DNA of 64,000 nucleotides from Bacteroidales bacterium (GTDB lineage Bacteria; Bacteroidota; Bacteroidia; Bacteroidales; Lentimicrobiaceae), in NCBI GenBank assembly GCA_016709025.1, contig JADJEQ010000043.1, forward strand, positions 59,817 to 123,816, in the 5' to 3' direction. How positions within the stretch are numbered: position 1 is the stretch's first letter; each line of letters starts with the position of its first letter. Positions 45,241 to 54,370 of the stretch are shown piece after piece. A model generated the notes under the pieces. The model saw only the letters and a list, made by a program, of their open reading frames with translations. It did not search any database and had not been told where the DNA came from. The position numbers and the translations under genes are program-made.

Positions 45241-46613
45241 TATTCTTTAACCAACTCTTTGAAACATTTGCCTCTTTCTTCAAAATTCTTAAAACTATCA
45301 TAGCTGGCTGCCGCCGGCGATAGCAAACAGGTTCCGCCTTCAGGAGTAAATGCAATTGCTGTTTGAACAGCCTTTTTGAATTCCTCTATAAATACAGCAT
45401 TTTCATATCTTTCTATCCCTGCATCTAATTCGTGTAATATCCTTTTCCCGGCAGGACCTGTTAAAATCAGTTTCGTTTTGCTGAGTCCTTTCAAAAACCT
45501 TGTCAGCACGGAGTAATCAATTCCCCGGTCGTAACCTCCGAGGATCAGTGTATCGGTATGTTTAAGAGTACTGATTGCAGCAATGGTTGCTTCCGGAATC
45601 GTTGAGATAGAATCGTTGTAAAACCGTTTGTTGTTATATGTGCCGACGAATTCGATTCTGTGCTCAAGTGGATTGAAGGACGAAATTCCCTGTTCTATCA
45701 CAGCGGCAGGAATATTCATTAATGTAGCAGCTGCAGCTGCTACGCTGATATTAATCCGGTTATGCTCCCCCTCAAGTTTTGTTTTTGTGTTTTTTGGTAT
45801 CAGAATACGTTCACCGGAACCCATTCTGATAACCAGGTTATCTCCTGAAAATCCGATTCCATTGCCGTCGAATGTACTACGGTAAACGGGTAGGCTTTTG
45901 CTGTTCAGGTGATGCTGATCCAATAGTTTGCAGGTATTTGCATCCCCTGCAGTCCAGATAAAATAGTCACTTTCCGACTGTTTTAGTCCTGCCTGCAATT
46001 TGGCCATCTGATAATCATAGAAAGAATCATAATGATCAAGGTGTTCCTGAAACAGGTTTAGGAGTATTGCAATACGCGGCCCTTTGCTGATGAATTCAAG
46101 CTGATGTGACGATAATTCGCAGACAATTCTTGTTTCAGGGGTAATATCCGGAATCAGGTTGAAAAGCGGTATTCCGATGTTACCGGCAAAAAGTGTGTTT
46201 TCGGAATATAACCGCATAATATGGTATATCAGACTTGCCGTTGTGCTTTTCCCTTTTGTGCCCGTTACACCCACAATCTGAGAAGAGTATGCCCTTAAAA
46301 AGAGATCGGTTTGTGAACTTATTTTTTGGGGATCAACTTTAATTTCTGTGGGTTTGAGCGATATACCCGGCGATTTGAGAATGATATCAAAGTTGTTGAT
46401 GTGATTGAGGTAGCCTGGGCCACATTCAACCGAAATTCCTTCCTGCTCAAGTTCAGGATTCTTCTCAATTATTTTCTGATCTCCGTCAGCAATAGTCAAA
46501 ATAAGGCCGGGGCATGTTTCGCGGATAAATCTCAGACTGGATTTTCCTTCACGGCCATAACCCAGAATAAGTACCTTTTTTCCATTTGTAACCGATCTGA
46601 TCAGGCTTTTCAT
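45240..46613 (-). CDS. murD: UDP-N-acetylmuramoyl-L-alanine--glutamate ligase, possibly MurD2 type
   Basis: This 457-residue Mur ligase adds glutamate to UDP-MurNAc-L-Ala. Domain 1 binds UDP (VLILGYGREGKSSLRFI near 13), domain 2 has the ATP loop VGVTGTKGKSTTASL near 114, and domain 3 shows ILGGYDRGIDYSVL near 353. The start overlaps the stop of the upstream gene by four bases (ATGA), a sign of coupled translation. That upstream gene looks like MurL; in Xanthomonas the ligase paired with MurL (MurD2) uses L-Glu instead of D-Glu, so this could be MurD2 rather than classical MurD. Confidence 0.85.
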   Translation of the reverse strand: MKSLIRSVTNGKKVLILGYGREGKSSLRFIRETCPGLILTIADGDQKIIEKNPELEQEGISVECGPGYLNHINNFDIILKSPGISLKPTEIKVDPQKISSQTDLFLRAYSSQIVGVTGTKGKSTTASLIYHIMRLYSENTLFAGNIGIPLFNLIPDITPETRIVCELSSHQLEFISKGPRIAILLNLFQEHLDHYDSFYDYQMAKLQAGLKQSESDYFIWTAGDANTCKLLDQHHLNSKSLPVYRSTFDGNGIGFSGDNLVIRMGSGERILIPKNTKTKLEGEHNRINISVAAAAATLMNIPAAVIEQGISSFNPLEHRIEFVGTYNNKRFYNDSISTIPEATIAAISTLKHTDTLILGGYDRGIDYSVLTRFLKGLSKTKLILTGPAGKRILHELDAGIERYENAVFIEEFKKAVQTAIAFTPEGGTCLLSPAAASYDSFKNFEERGKCFKELVKE

Positions 46614-47986
46614 TGAATTTTAAGCTTTAAGAGTTTTATCAGTTTATCCGGCACAAAATGCGCCTCTTCAATTCTGCTGAAATCGGGCTGCATGATTTTT
46701 TCAGTCACCTGGCTGGTAAATCGTGAAAGCAGGTACGGTAAAGGCCTGTTCTTCTTTTGATCAAGGATCATCTCCAGGGCTTGTTTTACTTCCAGAGTAG
46801 TGCCCACGCAGTCGAACGGTTTAATCCCGGAATAGCCTGTCAGTTCATCAAAAGTATGTTCATTTTCCGCATCATCCAGCATAGCAGCGCCTATAATCCT
46901 ATCGGCATCTCCGATCCCCATATATGCTGACAGCATGATGTGTGTAAACAGGCATTTGGGACATTTTCCACACCAGGTATCTGTTTTGCTTCCCACATTG
47001 CAACTTCTGAAAATTTTATGATACTCCGGGAGTTTCGAAAAAATTCCGGCAATCTGCAATTCACTCAGAGGCCTCAATAAACTGAAATAATTAAAGTCCT
47101 CCGAAATATAATGCTCATAATAGGACCTGAAATCATTTTCAAACTCCAGTGATTTAGAGTATTGATGGTTAATGCCGGTTCCGGGAATCGTTGATTCATT
47201 CGCACTTCCTTCGTTCGAAAGAACTATGTTGTTGTACCCTGTCAATGCCGAGCATAACAATGTGTAAAAGGCAAGCATGGCAGAAAACGGTGTATGACCG
47301 TTCAGGAATCCCTGATTATTGAGCTCCGGAAGTTTTGGGTCAATTGTCCTGAATATCAGAATGCAATCATCCAGATCAAGTCCGGCAGCCTTAATAGTTT
47401 CAATGGTAGCACCGCGCGGATTCATGATCAAAGGCATGATCTTTTCACCATTATTTTTCAGCAGTGAAAGGGTGACTGCTGAATCTTTTCCTCCACCTAT
47501 CGGGATAAGGTAATTATCAGCATGATCAACGGATTGAACAGTAAATCCCCTTACTCCGACTGATTCTATCTCCATGAAGGTAGATGGGTTTGCATGAATG
47601 GAATTCAGGTAAAAAAATTCTCCAAGACCGTTGAAATATAATTTTTTCCACCATTCAGCCTGGCCGGTGGTAAGTTGAGCAGGCATAATACGGATTACCG
47701 GCGGGCAGGCTGCTTTCCAGTAACTGATGAGTTCGATCATACCGATATTAAAGACAATGTTTTCCAACAATGGCTTTATCTGATCAACTTTTTCCGGGAG
47801 ATTGTGAATTAACCGCCCGGTCCTGATTCTGATTTTAGGATTAAAATCAATTGTCCGGTCAATATTAAATCTGAACCCAATAATTAATTCATTCTCAATC
47901 GCTTCTATGCTGTAGGATTCATAGACGAAAACAGGATATTCTTGTCGTAATCTGAGAAACAACTTTTCATTCTTTGACTTTGTCAT
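46610..47986 (-). CDS. MurL-like UDP-MurNAc-L-Ala-L-Glu epimerase (probable)
   Basis: This is a 458-residue protein with an ATP-pyrophosphatase-like loop YLIPIGGGKDSAVTLSLL (GGGKDS at 164-169), SNEGSANESTIPG near 267, and a cysteine-rich WCGKCPKC near 337. This pattern and the tight coupling to a murD gene fit MurL, which adenylates and inverts the terminal L-Glu of UDP-MurNAc-L-Ala-L-Glu to D-Glu. This assignment rests on family recall and gene context, not on a search. If right, peptidoglycan D-Glu can be made here without glutamate racemase. Confidence 0.68.
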   Translation of the reverse strand: MTKSKNEKLFLRLRQEYPVFVYESYSIEAIENELIIGFRFNIDRTIDFNPKIRIRTGRLIHNLPEKVDQIKPLLENIVFNIGMIELISYWKAACPPVIRIMPAQLTTGQAEWWKKLYFNGLGEFFYLNSIHANPSTFMEIESVGVRGFTVQSVDHADNYLIPIGGGKDSAVTLSLLKNNGEKIMPLIMNPRGATIETIKAAGLDLDDCILIFRTIDPKLPELNNQGFLNGHTPFSAMLAFYTLLCSALTGYNNIVLSNEGSANESTIPGTGINHQYSKSLEFENDFRSYYEHYISEDFNYFSLLRPLSELQIAGIFSKLPEYHKIFRSCNVGSKTDTWCGKCPKCLFTHIMLSAYMGIGDADRIIGAAMLDDAENEHTFDELTGYSGIKPFDCVGTTLEVKQALEMILDQKKNRPLPYLLSRFTSQVTEKIMQPDFSRIEEAHFVPDKLIKLLKLKIQ

Positions 47987-48404
47987 GAATTTAATGGTAT
48001 AGAATTTGCGGGTATAAACCAGTGCTTAAAAGTACAAAAGTATTTAATAGCCTTTAAACTGAGGATGCTGAATGAAAAGTTAATACTTCTGTTGTTCAGT
48101 TTATCTGTAGTAATAAAAATGAGGAGATCAATACTATGACCTTTAAGCAAAAAGATGATTTATTTAAACGAGCTGTGACTCTGATGTCAGATTTTATCTG
48201 ACAAATACTGCTGTATAATAAAATTTGATTTAATTTTAATTCTTTCAGACTGACTTTAAATCGATGAAACCCACATGAATTGCATAAGCAAATCTACCTG
48301 TTTGCTACAAGTAGAATGACCTTCCTGAATGCCTTTTTGGGCTGGTAGTTATGTAATTAAACATTTGGGTTCCATCCGAACGGTAAAATCTAAATTCAAC
48401 CCGG
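47987..48404. other. Intergenic, no gene seen
   Basis: These 418 bases lie between the divergent MurL-like gene and yqgE. They are AT-rich, with no long open frame and no clear regulatory motif. Confidence 0.3.
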
Positions 48405-48968
48405 ATGAAATCACTAAAAATAGAACCAATTGCCGGCAGGATACTGATCTCAGTACCTTTTCTGCAGGACTTCTATTTCAGGAAGTCTGTTATTTTACTT
48501 GCAGATCATAGCAGTGAGGGTTCTTTCGGACTTATCATCAATAAACCTGTTGATGTTAAGCTGGGTGAGATCGCCAGTGAATTCGAAGGGTTCGAGGCTC
48601 CTGTCTTCCTTGGAGGCCCGGTTAAAACAGACAGTTTGTTTTTTATTCATACCCGGCCGGATCTGATCGACGAAGGTGTTCCGATTATGGAAGGATTGTA
48701 TTGGGGAGGCAACATAGATACTGTCAGGGATCTGATTAAGGAGCATTTGCTGGAAAAAGACGATATCAGATTTTTTGTTGGATACAGCGGATGGTCTGCC
48801 AAACAGCTTGACCGTGAACTAGAGGAAAAATCCTGGGTTGTTTCCCTCACCGACCTTAAACAGGTAATAAAAAGCAACCCCCTTGAATTATGGAGTCAGA
48901 CATTGAAGAAACTGGGCAGGGAATACTCACTTTGGGTAAATTATCCTCCTGATCCTACCCTGAATTAA
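48405..48968 (+). CDS. YqgE/AlgH family protein
   Basis: This is a 187-residue protein of the YqgE/AlgH (UPF0301) family: GRILISVPFLQDFYFRKSV near 11, then GSFGLIINKPV near 42, GGPVKTDSLFFIH near 72 and FVGYSGWSAKQLDRE near 123. The fold is known but the function is not; in Pseudomonas AlgH affects alginate production. It overlaps the convergent rhomboid gene by 4 bases at the stops. Confidence 0.9.
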   Translation: MKSLKIEPIAGRILISVPFLQDFYFRKSVILLADHSSEGSFGLIINKPVDVKLGEIASEFEGFEAPVFLGGPVKTDSLFFIHTRPDLIDEGVPIMEGLYWGGNIDTVRDLIKEHLLEKDDIRFFVGYSGWSAKQLDRELEEKSWVVSLTDLKQVIKSNPLELWSQTLKKLGREYSLWVNYPPDPTLN

Positions 48969-49588
48969 GCGCCCAGAAAATCAGCTACCTGGTTAATAAA
49001 TCCGGGAAAGAGTGCAGGTTTGAGCATTCCGGTAAAGACCAATCCGAAAAGTGCTCCCCAAAAATGTGCATCATGCCCGATGTTATCTGTTCCTTTTTTT
49101 GACATATATGCTGAATAGAACATATAAAGTGCCCCAAAAATAAAAGCGGGGATATCAAAAGGGAGGAAAACAAACCTGATAGGCGCCAGTGGCTGGATCA
49201 GGATACTTGCAAAAACAACAGCAGAAACAGCCCCGGATGCTCCAACGGCCCTGTAATAAGGATCGGATTTGTATTTTGAATAAGAGGGTGTTGATGAAAG
49301 AACAATTCCTCCCAGGTACAAAAGCGAAAACAGGTAAGTTCCCTTGATCCCGAAAAACATGTTATAATACGATTCTACCGCGTTCCCGAAAGAAAGCAAT
49401 ACAAACATGTTCACAAACAAGTGCATCCAGTCGCCATGAACCACTGCATGTGTCAGGAAACGATACCCCTGTTTGTGACTGTGGATCATATAGGGGCTGA
49501 AAAGAAGCTTTTCACTGAGTCCACGGTTATTGAAAGCGAGCAGGGAAATAACTGCTGTTACAGCAATGATGATGTAGGTAACGAACAT
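48965..49588 (-). CDS. Rhomboid-family intramembrane serine protease
   Basis: This is a 207-residue protein with about six membrane helices. HLFVNMFVLLSFG (near 57) holds the oxyanion-side histidine and asparagine, AVGASGAVSAV (near 127) the serine nucleophile in GxSG, and HDAHFWGALFG (near 180) the catalytic histidine. It cleaves membrane proteins within the bilayer; targets are unknown. I chose ATG 49588 (MFVTYIII), which leaves 7 bases after the upstream gene; an ATG 12 codons earlier would overlap it. Confidence 0.9.
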   Translation of the reverse strand: MFVTYIIIAVTAVISLLAFNNRGLSEKLLFSPYMIHSHKQGYRFLTHAVVHGDWMHLFVNMFVLLSFGNAVESYYNMFFGIKGTYLFSLLYLGGIVLSSTPSYSKYKSDPYYRAVGASGAVSAVVFASILIQPLAPIRFVFLPFDIPAFIFGALYMFYSAYMSKKGTDNIGHDAHFWGALFGLVFTGMLKPALFPGFINQVADFLGA

Positions 49589-49595
49589 CAGATTG

Positions 49596-50414
49596 TTATT
49601 GCCCGGATGGATTCGTATAATCAATTTCAGAACCGAGGGTACTGTGTGGTATCAGATAAACCATCAACATTACAATCGAAGCAACCAATGCCCAACCCCT
49701 GTTCTCCTTGTTTTTCCATAGCCTGTAAATGGCTATTGGCCAGAAGATGAATGCTATTGCTGTTTTATTATCCGTAAGATCACCAAATTTAAAAATCCCC
49801 TTGACAGGCCATCCGGTCCAGTAGTCACCGAATGCATAGTTTTGAACGATTGGTCCGAGGATAAGCCCGCCTACAACCAGAAAAGCTGTTGTCAGTACGG
49901 CCAGACCGAAAGTGTTTTTACCTTTAGCCAGGGCTTCAATGCCAGTACGTGTTGAAAACAACATAGCAAGAAACATAAATAAGATATGTGGGATAAGAAT
50001 TCCTGACGGAACAGCCCCTTTAAACCTCAGCACAACAGGTTTTTCGGTAATTTTAACACTATTAACGCCATCAGATAATGTGATTTCATACATGACTTTT
50101 CCGGCCGGGGGCTGATGAGGAAGATAGGCTACAAGTTTACCGCCCTGATGTGTCATCGGCACTGTGGTCCATTCGTCATGACTTTTATAGCGTTTATATG
50201 AAAACTCGCCATTCAGTTTGCCTGATGCATCTATTATACTGATCTCGGCGTTGTCGGGGCCATCGTAGGTACGTAATAATTTATATTTTATTGTTTCACT
50301 CCCGATGGTTGCTTTCCCGCCGAGAGGATAAGTGGGGCCGGTAGTTCGTTGATATACAACGGATGCAAGTGTGATTAAAATGGTAATGATCCAGAAAATG
50401 GTATTTCTTTTCAT
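49596..50414 (-). CDS. Conserved membrane protein of unknown function
   Basis: This 272-residue protein has one N-terminal helix (FWIITILITLASVVY), a periplasmic beta-rich domain (about 22-130; YPLGGKATIGSE, then MYEITLSDGVNSVKI), and four membrane helices in the C-terminal half (IPHILFMFLAMLF, LTTAFLVVGGLILGP, AIAFIFWPIAIYRLW, WALVASIVMLMVYLIP). I do not recognise a named family. The close spacing to the rhomboid gene suggests co-transcription. Confidence 0.65.
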   Translation of the reverse strand: MKRNTIFWIITILITLASVVYQRTTGPTYPLGGKATIGSETIKYKLLRTYDGPDNAEISIIDASGKLNGEFSYKRYKSHDEWTTVPMTHQGGKLVAYLPHQPPAGKVMYEITLSDGVNSVKITEKPVVLRFKGAVPSGILIPHILFMFLAMLFSTRTGIEALAKGKNTFGLAVLTTAFLVVGGLILGPIVQNYAFGDYWTGWPVKGIFKFGDLTDNKTAIAFIFWPIAIYRLWKNKENRGWALVASIVMLMVYLIPHSTLGSEIDYTNPSGQ

Positions 50415-50695
50415 TTGTAATACTTTAGTGGGTCTGATACTTTTAGCTTTTTCGTGGCAATATTAACAAAAAGATTAACAGGTTTGTCAATTTGTATTCA
50501 TCTTATCTAAAGGCATTTATACAAATAGGCTTTATTATTTGACCTTAAAATAATAATAAGCGGAACTTTTACCCGTTAATTTGATGGTTTTATTAGAAAA
50601 ATAAGCGAAGCAGTGGGACTTAACTCAGAAACTTTTACCTTTACATCCTAAAATGTTTACTGATCGGGATTGTCAGAATATTCCAACTAATTATT

Positions 50696-52183
50696 TTGTT
50701 TGTGTCCGGAATTAGACTCTTTCTTACTTTATTATTGCTCTGGCTATTTACCCGACAATCAGTTGCCCAGGATATGCATGGGCTTGTTAACAGTAACTAT
50801 GCCGGTATTTTGGGCAACACTATCAATCCAACATCCATCCTCAATTCCAAGTATTTTCTTGATATTGTTCCGTTTGGGCTGCATCTGAATGTTGATAACA
50901 ACTATATATACATAGCAAAGGAAGACTATAAATTTTCAAGATTTTTTACACCAGGGGCGGAATTTCCTGTGCATGGGGAGGACGATCGTGCATTTTATGA
51001 CAATTTTAATGAGGAGCTGAAAAATGTTTATTCTGAAGTCAAGGTGATTGGTCCATCTGTTATGTTTGCTCACAATGATCAGGCTTTTGGCTTTTCAACA
51101 GCATTCCGCAATATTGCCTCTGGCAGGAATATTCCCTACGAAATTGCAAAATTTGGCGTTGAGGGGCTTAATTATACCCCATTGCAGCGAATCAATTTCA
51201 CCAATGGGCATTCATTCAGTACTGCAGATATCGCATTTACTGAAATAGCGGCTACCTATTCCAGGGTGTTGGTTAAACGAAACCGGGATCATTTGAGCGC
51301 CGGGATAACCCTGAAAGGACTGCTTGGGAATGCCGGAATGTATGGTTCAGTGGATAATATTGATTACATGGTCCCCAACGGGGATACACTTATTGTATAT
51401 AACATTAATGGGGAAATGGGGCTCTCACTTCCGGTTGATTATTACAACAATGATGTGCTTGTTCCGGATAAATTGTTCTATGGCAGTGGATTAGGAGTTG
51501 ATCTCGGAATTACGTATCAGTTAAAGGTCAGGGGACACTCAAATAAGGGTTATTCAATGCCCTGTGAATATCCATATGAGCCCTATTATTACAGGGTTGG
51601 TTTATCTCTGATAGATATAGGCAGGATAAAATTCAAAAGCAATACCCGCAGTATGACTCTGATTGATCAGGATGCTTACTGGTTTGACATCAGCAGGAAT
51701 TCCTTCACAAACATCGACAAGCTTTTGAAGACAGCCAGTTATGAATTTTCAGGAGATTCCACAGCCTTGATTAAAGAGAATGCTTTTTCGATCTGGTTGC
51801 CTGCTGCAATGAGCATACAGGCCGATTTCAGGGTGAACAAGGCTATATATATCAATGCAACCATGGTTCAGCCACTGATTTTAAGCAAAGCCCAGCCGGT
51901 TCGCCCGGCTCAGGTATCCATTACTCCCCGGTGGGAGAGCGATTATCTTGAATTCGCCTTGCCGTTTATCCTATATGATTATAAATATCCCAGACTGGGA
52001 GCGAGTTTGAGAATTCGCAACCTGGTTATTGGTACCGACAAACTTGCCGGTTTCTTTGGCTATTCCGATTTTTATGGTCTCGACTTTTATGTGATGCTCA
52101 GATTTGGTTTTCTGAAAGGAGAATGCAGGAATTTTGACAAGAAGGTCGGATGTGGTAACCTGGAGTATAAGCATAAGAATTAA
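50696..52183 (+). CDS. DUF5723-like outer-membrane beta-barrel protein
   Basis: This is about 495 residues with a signal peptide (LFLTLLLLWLFTRQSVAQ). The mature start MHGLVNSNYAGILGNTINP resembles DUF5723 proteins, which begin with an NP-containing segment and then form a PorV/FadL-like barrel. Many alternating strands end with aromatic residues, and the last strands (DFYVMLRFGFLKGECRNFDK) suit an outer-membrane barrel. The start is uncertain: only TTG (50696) or GTG (50702) are available. Function unknown. Confidence 0.7.
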   Translation: MFVSGIRLFLTLLLLWLFTRQSVAQDMHGLVNSNYAGILGNTINPTSILNSKYFLDIVPFGLHLNVDNNYIYIAKEDYKFSRFFTPGAEFPVHGEDDRAFYDNFNEELKNVYSEVKVIGPSVMFAHNDQAFGFSTAFRNIASGRNIPYEIAKFGVEGLNYTPLQRINFTNGHSFSTADIAFTEIAATYSRVLVKRNRDHLSAGITLKGLLGNAGMYGSVDNIDYMVPNGDTLIVYNINGEMGLSLPVDYYNNDVLVPDKLFYGSGLGVDLGITYQLKVRGHSNKGYSMPCEYPYEPYYYRVGLSLIDIGRIKFKSNTRSMTLIDQDAYWFDISRNSFTNIDKLLKTASYEFSGDSTALIKENAFSIWLPAAMSIQADFRVNKAIYINATMVQPLILSKAQPVRPAQVSITPRWESDYLEFALPFILYDYKYPRLGASLRIRNLVIGTDKLAGFFGYSDFYGLDFYVMLRFGFLKGECRNFDKKVGCGNLEYKHKN

Positions 52184-52185
52184 GT

Positions 52186-52276
52186 AAAAAGTCTAAAGTC
52201 TAAAGTAAAAAGTAGTGAGTAGTGAGTAGTGAGTAGTGAGTAGTGAGTAGTGAGTAGTGAGTAGTGAGTAGTGTCC
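52186..52276 (+). repeat. 7-bp-period tandem repeat array (AAAAAGT/CTAAAGT/AGTGAGT)
   Basis: Immediately after a stop codon lie the heptads AAAAAGT, CTAAAGT, CTAAAGT, AAAAAGT, then eight exact AGTGAGT units (52214-52269) and a broken AGTGTCC. All intact units end in AGT with a purine before it, so two sub-types share one period and one frame. Confidence 0.9.
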
Positions 52277-52409
52277 TTCCTATACCCTTATCGAAGTTAT
52301 AATATTTTCCGTGTAGGTGCTTTTAGATATCATTGCTGTAAAGTATATTTAGCTTATTATCCGGAACTCCGATTTCTTTTTGCGCAAAGCCATTATCCGG
52401 CAGGTAAAG

Positions 52410-53639
52410 TTAGCTTACCGGTCCGGCTTTCACATCCAGTGCATCGCGTAGTCCGTTTCCTATCAGCATAAAAGCAAGTACCAGAATCATGATACAAAGG
52501 CCGGGGAGTATAGCCAGCCATGGATTGTCGAGAAAAATGTAAGCATAATTTTCTTTGATCATCGTACCCCAGGATGGCATGGGTGGCTGAACACCAATGC
52601 CAAGAAAACTCAATCCTGCTTCTATCAGGATGGCGGAGGCAAAGTTGGCTGCTGAAATCACAATCACGGGACCCATGGTATTCGGGAGGATATGCCTGAT
52701 GATGATGCGGCTGTTTTTATAGCCAAGTGCCCTGGCGGCTTCAACAAATTCCTTTTCACGAAGACTGAGTATCTGTCCACGCACTACCCGGGCAACTTCA
52801 ACCCACATCGTTAATCCAACTGCAATGAAAACCTGCCAGAACCCTTTCCCCAGGGCAAAAGTGATGGCAATAACCAGTAGCAGGGTAGGGATTGACCAGA
52901 TAACATTGATGAACCAGATGATCAGATCGTCGGTGCGGCCCCTGAAAAACCCGGCAAGCGAACCCAACAGTATTCCCAGTACCAATGAAATCAGCACAGA
53001 TATAAATCCGACCGAAAGACTGACTCTGGTCCCGATCATGAGTTGACTGAGCACGTCTCGTCCGAATCTGTCCGTACCAAGCAGGTAAGCTTTTGTTTTG
53101 ATGTTGTCGTTCAGGATTGTTTTCCGCATCCGGACTGTATCGCCTGTAATAGCTTTCCCATTCAGATCAGTTACACTTTCAGATGCTAATTTCAGACGGG
53201 TGGTATCTTCCAGTGCATACAATACATCAGCAAGTTTATATGAAAATGCAAATGTTGAATCAACAGAATATCCGGCTTTATCATATGGCATAACCCGGAT
53301 CTCATCTCCTGAAAATTGCCGGTTACTGAATGGCTGGACTGTATATTCCGGAGAACAACCATAAGCGAGACGTTTAAGCAGGTTGCAATTAACGGAAGGT
53401 TCGTTTTTTCTGATTAACAGAACCTGCACCCTGAATCCGGGTTTGCAGGCAGCAATCTCCAGGTGCTGGTCGTTGGCAAAGGGGGAGGAGTCGGGTGTAA
53501 TCAGATAGCCCAAAGCCGCAACCACTGTTGCAATCAGAACAATGACCATCGAAAATACTGCAATCTTGTTTTTACGCAGTTTTTCCCATGATTTGGCTGA
53601 CAGGCTTCCTTCGGGAAGGAGTTTCTTTTTGAAAAACAA
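52410..53639 (-). CDS. OppC/DppC-type ABC transporter permease with large periplasmic insert
   Basis: This is a 409-residue permease, about 100 longer than usual OppC. After the first membrane helix (IAVFSMVIVLIATVVAALGYLI, near 29-50) comes a periplasmic insert of about 130 residues (to about 185), then the standard BPD_transp_1 domain: LGTDRFGRDVLSQLMIGTR near 188 and the ATPase-contact loop EAARALGYKNSRIIIRHILPN near 300. It belongs to peptide/nickel importers, but no OppA, B, D or F gene is adjacent, so it must pair with proteins encoded elsewhere. Confidence 0.88.
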   Translation of the reverse strand: MFFKKKLLPEGSLSAKSWEKLRKNKIAVFSMVIVLIATVVAALGYLITPDSSPFANDQHLEIAACKPGFRVQVLLIRKNEPSVNCNLLKRLAYGCSPEYTVQPFSNRQFSGDEIRVMPYDKAGYSVDSTFAFSYKLADVLYALEDTTRLKLASESVTDLNGKAITGDTVRMRKTILNDNIKTKAYLLGTDRFGRDVLSQLMIGTRVSLSVGFISVLISLVLGILLGSLAGFFRGRTDDLIIWFINVIWSIPTLLLVIAITFALGKGFWQVFIAVGLTMWVEVARVVRGQILSLREKEFVEAARALGYKNSRIIIRHILPNTMGPVIVISAANFASAILIEAGLSFLGIGVQPPMPSWGTMIKENYAYIFLDNPWLAILPGLCIMILVLAFMLIGNGLRDALDVKAGPVS

Positions 53640-54370
53640 AACAGGTTCGGTTAGGAAATGGATCTTGGTTGGAAGTTATCGATAAGGTTCAAAAGTTCAA
53701 GGGTTCAGTTGGCAGTTGGCAATAGGCAGTTGGCAAAAGTGAAATAAAAAGTACAAATAGTTTCAAAGTTTCAGTGTTACAGAGTTACAGTATTCCTCCG
53801 TGGCTTCGACGCCTTGCTATGCTTCCGGCTCCCCCTCGCCACTTGGAGAGGGGGTTGGGGGGTGAGGTCTAAGGGTTCAAGGGTTCAAGGGTTCAAGAGT
53901 TCAAAGGTTCAAGGATTCAAAGGTTCAAGGATTCAAAAGTTCAAGGGTTCAAGAGTTCAAAGGTTCAAACAAGAATAATTGCAGTTGGCAAATAGCAGTT
54001 GGCAAAAAGTTCAAAGGTTCAAACAAGAAAAATGGCAAGAGGCAAAGAGCAGTTGGCAATAAGTTCAAAGGTTCAAGGGTTCAAGAGTTCAAGAGTTCAA
54101 AGGTTCAAGGGTTCGGATTCAAGGTTCAAAAAGTTCAAAGGTTCAAACAAGAAAAATGGCAAGAGGCAAAGAGCAGTTGGCAAATAAAGCAAGATTCAAG
54201 ATTTAAAATCCACTTGACATTTCATTCTTCTTAAAACCTGTTAGGTTTATTTTCATTTGTAACCTGCCAGCCGGCAGGCTGGCTTCTAATTTTTCATCTC
54301 TCACTTTTCTCTTCACTTACTTCACTCTCTTCACTTTTTGGTCCCTGAGCGAAGCCAAGGGCACTCTTCA
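53640..54370 (+). repeat. Gene-free region built of 7/8-bp degenerate repeats
   Basis: From 53685 to 54190 nearly every base belongs to short repeats: octamers of the GTTCAARG type (a run of about twelve at 53873-53968), heptads and octamers with TTGGCA, and GTTACAGA units. A 57-bp block is present twice exactly (54003-54059 and 54127-54183, 124 bases apart). A GC-rich hairpin CCCCCTC-N10-GAGGGGG lies at 53833-53856, and CCCTGAGCGAAGCCAAGGG at 54343-54361. Open frames here are products of the repeats. Confidence 0.85.

Noticed and set aside
53999..54187. 62-codon open frame
   Set aside because: It is made entirely of the 8-bp repeats and has a repetitive Lys/Gln/Phe composition.
53870..54190. 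CRISPR array
   Set aside because: Units are 7-8 bp and contiguous with no spacers, so this is a tandem repeat region, not CRISPR.
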